Positions 57,506-64,000 of a stretch of DNA of 64,000 bases are shown in pieces. The notes below the pieces were generated by a model that saw only the letters and a list, made by a program, of their open reading frames with translations, ran no database searches and was not told where the DNA came from. Source of the DNA: Apus apus. Its lineage: Eukaryota > Chordata > Aves > Apodiformes > Apodidae. The position numbers were made by a program, and so were the translations under genes. The stretch covers positions 31,582,003 through 31,646,002 of the forward strand of contig NC_067286.1 of the NCBI RefSeq assembly GCF_020740795.1, given 5' to 3'. Within the stretch, counting starts at the first letter, position 1; every line of letters starts with the position of its first letter.

Positions 57506-60500
57506 TACAGATTCCTGAACAGACAGTGAAACTGAAATGCTAGCAGAGATTTTGCACCCATCACACTAAGACCAAAGTAGACCAGCTGCTCCTCTCAAGT
57601 ACAGCAGTTGACTGTACACTTCAAAAGGCTACATGCCCTCTGTGGGTACCCTGAGTTTAGCACATTCTGGCCATGCCCACACAAACCAGGAACAATGGTT
57701 TGTGCTGTTTTTTCATCTTATGAGGTCTCTCTTCTGCTAAATGAATCTCCCAGAAAAGATTTAACTAAGGTACAAGGACTTGCTAAAAATTCCCTTGCTA
57801 TGGAAAGATTCCAAACAAACTTCTAGTTCTATATTAGGAAAAAAAAAACAAAACCAACAAAACCTCCAAAACTACAAAGAATTTACCAAAGTAAAACTTT
57901 CACCAAACAAGAGACTGTGCCTATTGTACTCAGATAGAGATCTCATGAAGCTCAGTGATACTTCTTTTTGAGGAAAGAGAGCATACGGATTTGATCTTTT
58001 ATGATTAACTCTCTTTTTTCTTCTGGTGCTTATTCAGTTGAGGTGACATTTCAAAATTAGTAGATCAATGCTGTTAGGCACAGAGACTGAGTCTTTCACC
58101 CACTTCTCACCTCATGGCCAAGAAGAGTATTTTGCATATCAGTAATTTGCAGGATGCAGAAAACTGAATAGATGCCATATTAGGTATAGCCAACTAAAAC
58201 CCAACTTCTGTAGAATGTAATATTGAATGTAATTTGATTAATATATTTAAATGAAAGTAATTCAATTAATGAATACTTAAATGTAACAGAAATTTCATTT
58301 TGACTAGTATGGTTTTCTAAAGCAGAAGCTCCAATTTTGATGATGTATGTAGCAACATATGTGAAGTCTTCTGAAACTGTATTTGTTTCAAAATTCTTCA
58401 GTGTATTTTACCATGTTCTCATAATGTTTCTTCCTTCTACCTTCTGTGGTATTTCCCTGGATCACTTTGAACAGATGCAGTATGTTTTCCCTAAAAATAC
58501 AGGCCAGCTTGTGAGGAAAGCTGGAATTATTACAGTAGCTTTTGGCTTGTTCAACATGACTGAGTATGTTCTGTCTGACAGCAACAGAAAAGAATCTTCC
58601 TTTTGACTGCTCCTTTAATTGATGCTGTGGCAAATAGGAACACTATTTTGCAGAATATTCTTTTTTAATTTACATTAATGAACTTTGATCAGAAGTCTTC
58701 AACTCTTTCTGAAGTTACCATGAGATCTGTCTAATTTCTTCAGCTTTTCTTGGTATCTGGTTGATAACGTTATTTTATTCCACTGTTTTAATGAACTGTT
58801 TCAAAAACTCCCAGTCATATACAGGCCAGAATGACAAAAGACCAGAAAGGTCAAAAAAAGAGACAGCCACGGGAATGCAAAAGGAACAGGCCCTATGTTG
58901 TAGCAGCCAGGTGCTTATGGTGCACATTCCTACAGGAAAGCATGACATTGTTGATGGTTGGGTTCTGTTATCGCCTGTATTCCTCTCTGCTGCTTGTGTA
59001 TATTCATCTGCAGGCATCTGCTTGCAATTTGTAGTGATTGCTTTTCATCAATGATGAAAGAACAGGACCAAAGCTCTGAAAATGGTGGTGCTCAGGTGCT
59101 GTGCTATGTACTAACCCATGAGCACTTCATCCACTCTAAATGAAGTCTAGAGTGTGTCGACTGAATCTAAGAAGAGGTCTGAGAACAGCTTGTTTCCATT
59201 CATTAATAAATTAACTCTGGCTATTTTACTGGCTGAGGACAATCATCTTCATCCCAATACTTACCAGAAATCCATTTTAGTTTTTCCAAGAAGTTGGATG
59301 GAATTTCACCAGTAAAGAGAATAGCTTCTATTTTACCTTTTGCAAAAAAAATGAACCTGTATGGATTCACTGAAAAGTGTCCACTTTTGCAGTGGAAAAT
59401 ACTCAACAGTTGTAGCTGGGTTGAAACAACATGACTGAAGATTACACCACACAATACAATACTCAGTGCCAAAGACATTGCTCATGCATGCTCATCAGTA
59501 AAGATGCACTGGTACACTGGTGAGTCTGAAGGGTAAATTCAGCAATTATTTCTTTCAGAGTACTCATGAAGTATGAGGATTGGCTTATAATGACATACCT
59601 GGAAGTAAAATATTATAATTGATGTAATTCATGCCAGTTGCTTCCATACAGCAAACAGCATCATGAAATCTGACACAGGGTGAGGTGGTATTGTTTAACG
59701 GAATTTCTTACCTTTTCATTTTGCTTTAGCTTAAATTTTAAGTGAAAGTAAACTTTAAACAAATGTAAAGTGAATTTAAAGAAAATACACCCCCTGTAAA
59801 CTGGTATAAGCGCTATTAAACTACAGTATGTTCCTGACAGGCAGAAATGCAGGCCCTGAAGGCAATGCCTCAAAGCAACTTTCTCTGAAAAGCTTCACCT
59901 TTTACAGAAGTATAACTTAGTCACTTGGAAAAAATCTGTCCCCAGAAGAAAAATAACTTGGAAGTCACAGGTCAGAGACAATATAAAAAGGCCTTTTGAA
60001 ATTCCCTGTCATCAGATATGTCTTAAAACAAATAGTTATGTTTTTAGAAAATGTCAAATGAAATATGAATTTGATTTTCGTGTACTATAACATGATACAA
60101 ATACTCAAAGAAAAAAACCCTACAGTTTGTTAGAAATAAGAGATACTTATGTTTAGACCAGCAAGTTAATTTTTTGACAACTGTTAGTCAATGGAAGGAA
60201 CTAGAACTTAGTTTCTCTCTCTACAACACTGGACTATACGCCTTCAAATGCCAACCTGGTTTCAGTGTAGGACAACGCCCAATGATTTTCTTCTGCTCTG
60301 GGAGCAGAAGCATTTTCTTATTGCTCATGCTTTATTCTAGAGGCTGTTTTTTGTTGACGTTTGCCCAAGCACTGCTCAGGAGAGCCTAAAAGGCTCATTT
60401 AATGTGATTTGGAAATTCAGGCTGTGAGCAATAATGATATGTGAAATGACTTGTACGAGGTATTCCAAGTTGATCACCTGCAGGTAGGTTCCAGCTTCTA

Positions 60501-63500
60501 AGGAATTTCTGATAATGCAGACAGTCTATAATACAATGTTCTTCATATTAATCTAGAATGTTTTAATGACTGCAGGTTCTTGTAAGCTATTTGCAGTTAA
60601 GTTTTTTTGGGATGTGTACAGTGTAGTAGTGTTGATTCTAGTGGTTTGGTCTCTTTTAAGTCAATTTAATGAGGAAAACCTAGATTCAAGACAACCTGGC
60701 TTCAGCATGAACAACCAATTGCTAAGCAAGAACAAGTCTTTTGAAGGCTAAGGCTATGGCTGAATGATTTAGTAATGAGTACAGACACTTGTTTTTCCAG
60801 TATGCAAAGTGAATGTCAAGCTATAACTCAATCCTCCAACCTTTTGCTATAAATATAGGTCCATTAACCTCAGGAAGGATCCTCACATGACTGAAGTTTT
60901 CAGGTACTAGCCTTTGATCAGTTTTTCAAGATTTTATGCCTAATTTTAATTCCTACAAGAATCAAACTACAGAAACTAACTTTTCTGTTTGTTAATGAAG
61001 TAAATGACAGGTGGCTTACTCTACCCCTGTTTTCACTCCTGCCCCTTTGGCTTGTGACGGTATAAGTTCTGCAAATTAATTTATATTATTAAGCAATTCC
61101 CCTAAATAACACCTAGTATAGAACTGTGTATGTATTTTGGAAAAAAAAAAAGCATAGTGGATAGCTTAGAGATTTCATGAAGATTCCAGTTAGCCTGCTT
61201 TAGAAATGATCAGCATGGTAATGGAAAAACAATTATGCAGGTATGACTGAAAAGTCTTAACAACAGCTTCCCTAGAGTTGTACTCCACTGCTACCTTCAA
61301 GCAGATTTCTTTATAATTTCCTGTATTTTTAAAACGGAAAAACCTTAATGGGTAAAGATGTTTGCAGCTACTGATGAGTAATGTAAACATTCTTGGTGTT
61401 AAGAGAATTTTAGTTTTATCAGTGTTGTGGAGCCATGTTTGTCTACAGTGCACTGGTGCGTAAGAACTTAATTGACAAGGCAGTGTTATTTAATGGACAG
61501 AATAAACCACCATTTGCTTGTGTGTGGCAACCATTGGTAGAGTCAGTGCTCCAGGCTCTGCACTGACAGACATCTAGTTGAGCCTGCCTGTGAGCATGCA
61601 TGTGCCTCAATGTCCCAAGTGTTTCAAAAACAGTGCTCACCAATCTGGTAGGCCTGTCCCCGCAGTGTTCTGGAAGCTCTGTGTCCCTTCTTCTTTAAAA
61701 ACATCTGGCTTCCTGAGGGTAAAGGAAGCAGAAGGGGTATAATAAAGAGCCAGGGAAGGAGTGAGGCTCCTGGGGTGAGAAGGATGCTCTGTGCCCAGCT
61801 GTGTTTCCCTTGGTGGCTCCAAATATTCAAAATCATCATGTCAAATACTTCCTCTCTGCAAGGCCAGGCAAAGGGAGAGAAAGGGAGCGCATGGGGACAC
61901 CTTTCTGTTATAGTTTGGACAGGCTTCTCACAAGGATAAAGAGTGAAATTACAGAAGGATTTAGGCCCAACTGGCCATGCCAACAATGCACAGTTCATCT
62001 TTCCTTGCAGAGTCTATAGAGAAACTTCTTTACTCTTGACTTCCAGACAGAGCAAAATGAAGTGTTAAACACCTTGACATTTTGGAGGGAGGACCACAGA
62101 TAATAGGAAAATTTTTGAAATTTTTTGAAATTTCTGAAACTTTTTTACTCACACTTACTAGCTTCTTATTCAGGAAATTAGTCTCAAGGCTTCTTGACTA
62201 CAAGGGGGAAAGGGCTGTATCTTTCCTAATTTTATATCTCCATAGTCAATAAAGATGCCACTTCATTCATGAGAAGCTTCATACCCAGCTACCCTGCTCC
62301 AAGAAGCCGGATTAGAAAAAAATGTCCAAAACTGAGAAAATTGCTGCTATCAGGACCTTATTTAAAACATACATTTGTTATGGATTCCTACTTTATTAAG
62401 ACAGCATATCCTTTTACATATACTTCTTCCAAGTCAGCTTCACTAGGAAGAAATTATTTTTAGATAGTGTCCTTTGTAACATAAATATGAAATAAGCCAA
62501 AATCTATGGGTTTATTCTCTTAGATGTAAGATAATTAAATGTAAAATGTAAAAAATCTTCATTTGACATGAAGATTTATAAATGTCTCTTTTCAAATAAC
62601 TAAAATAAGATGTTCAAGTATGAAATGGCCCAGGTCATGAATCATTATTGTGCAAATTCTTGAACCCTTTCTTCTTTTCAGCTGGCTGGACTATTAACAA
62701 CAACAAAGTCAGCCTCCCTTCCCCAGCCTGGGCTCAGTTGATCCCACACACAGCAGCTTCAGTCTACCATTTGAAAGATGACACAAAAATCCCATCTGAC
62801 TTGAGGAATGTGAGAAGACTTGGCCAGTGTGCCTGCACTACTGTTACACTGTTAGACAAGCACACAGACACTGCTGACAGGTAATCTAAAATCCTCTTTA
62901 TCACCATGTAAATTCATGCCTGGCTTCTCCTCAGGTCATCACAGAAAGGGTCTGTCAGATCAGATGTGTATTAATGTTGTTTGGAAATAATGGAAAATAT
63001 TAGAAGTATTCAGGTTTTAAGTTTAGATGTCCAATTCTGTCTGACAATTCTCCCAAGATAGCCATTTCCTAGAATGGCTTCAGCCCCTCATTGGTTCTTC
63101 TGTTCATTGCCAGAGAACAAAGACAGTCTTTGTTTCTCAAAATAGGGTCACTGTGTCAGGAAGTTTCATACCAAAGACTTTAGTATTTTATAAGTGATCC
63201 TAGTTTCTGGTTTGCTCATCAACATTACAGACAGCAGCCTCAAAAATCAATAACTTTTTCCACCAGGATGCTAAACTCTAAGAGCACTCACACTCCTACA
63301 ATGTTCTTCTCCAAGAAGGCAGATTGAAGTTACGGATGTTTCTAAATGACACAATGAATTACACAGAGGTAAGAAAAACAAAAGCATCTCATTGAAATTT
63401 CCAGAAAGTGTCAAATTCACTTGAGCATCACATATTAAAATAGCCAAAGCTCTGACTGCCATTCTGTCTCCATAGATCAATGTTGCTGTGTTATTTCTGC

Positions 63501-64000
63501 TGTTACTGGTCATCTGAATTTGTGCTTCTACTACATATTGTCCATTAATGTAACACAACAATTAATTTAATTATCTGAGGTACAAGTTAGGAGATTATTT
63601 GTGACCAGGAGAAATAATTTTGATAATTTTGTCTGATTTGTTATTTAATATAGTTTGGGAACCTCCCTGAATTTGCTTCTGTTTGAACTATAGCTCACAT
63701 TTAAATAAATATCCAATCTTGCTTTGAAATTAGTATCTGTCAAAGCATTTGATATAGTTTCCTAATGACAATTACTTTCACTTTTGAAATTATGCTTTAT
63801 TTACAGTCTGAATTAGTCTAGCTTAATATCTAACCATTGTTGCTTGAACAGAAACTTTATTTAAAGTTCATTCTCCATTTGGTTCAGTACTGTTGGAGTG
63901 TAATCAAGTGATCCTGTAAGAATATCTTTGTTGAACTAAACAGCCTGAGCTCTGATAGTGTTGGAGTATACGTTCCATTTTTCAGCCACTTAAACAATGT
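57506..64000 (-). other. GPHN: GPHN large intron, right part
   Basis: No gephyrin exon, other gene, RNA gene or identifiable repeat was recognised to the window end. Short A-rich tracts occur at 57838-57860 and 61140-61152 and a gaaattttt-type imperfect tandem at 62108-62142. Confidence 0.65.

Noticed and set aside
61624-61998. 124-codon minus-strand frame, checked as the missing upstream gephyrin exon
   Set aside because: The peptide shows none of the expected gephyrin residues (such as STGNELL or GIVGDN), and the mixed composition gives no domain.

Overview
The window is vertebrate nuclear DNA, almost certainly from a bird. It is AT-rich, intron-dominated sequence carrying CR1-family LINEs, including one long recent-looking copy, plus a betaretrovirus-like LTR element with a lysine-tRNA type primer-binding site. 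Exons of two recognisable genes lie on the minus strand. The gene order GPHN - GARIN2 (FAM71D) - PALS1 (MPP5), all in one orientation, matches the order I know from human chromosome 14q23; it is reversed here because the genes read right to left. No rRNA, tRNA, CRISPR array or bacterial feature was seen.

Layout, left to right. Positions 1-14.9 kb show no recognisable coding exon and are read as the first intron of PALS1; they hold one old CR1 remnant (about 8.09-8.59 kb) and a 63-codon open frame with a predicted membrane helix. At 14.95-15.96 kb is a strong CpG island with GC boxes, a C-rich minisatellite and a good minus-strand splice donor. It is best explained as the PALS1 promoter and non-coding first exon. 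From 16.8 to 22 kb there are three short exon-like blocks on the minus strand that do not belong to a gene I recognise. From 26.75 to 30.52 kb are four minus-strand exons of a GARIN/FAM71-family gene (GARIN2). From 33.4 to 35.1 kb is a compact, flank-duplicated LTR element encoding an unusual multi-membrane-span protein instead of Gag/Pol. From 36.37 to 36.79 kb is an ancient CR1 fragment. From 43.0 to 51.8 kb lie the last six coding exons of gephyrin (GPHN), encoding the final 187 residues of the MoeA-like E domain. The rest of the window is the large upstream GPHN intron, into which a CR1 LINE (about 55.95-57.5 kb) inserted in the opposite orientation.

The host genes are neighbours rather than a functional operon. 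Gephyrin makes molybdenum cofactor and scaffolds inhibitory synapses, GARIN proteins bind Golgi RAB2, and PALS1 is a cell-polarity scaffold. The most unusual item is the LTR element: its two LTR ends are flanked by a perfect 5-bp duplication, the 96 bp shared by its two LTRs are identical, and it carries a 288-codon frame for a three-helix membrane protein with an acidic repeated tail that I cannot assign to a viral family.
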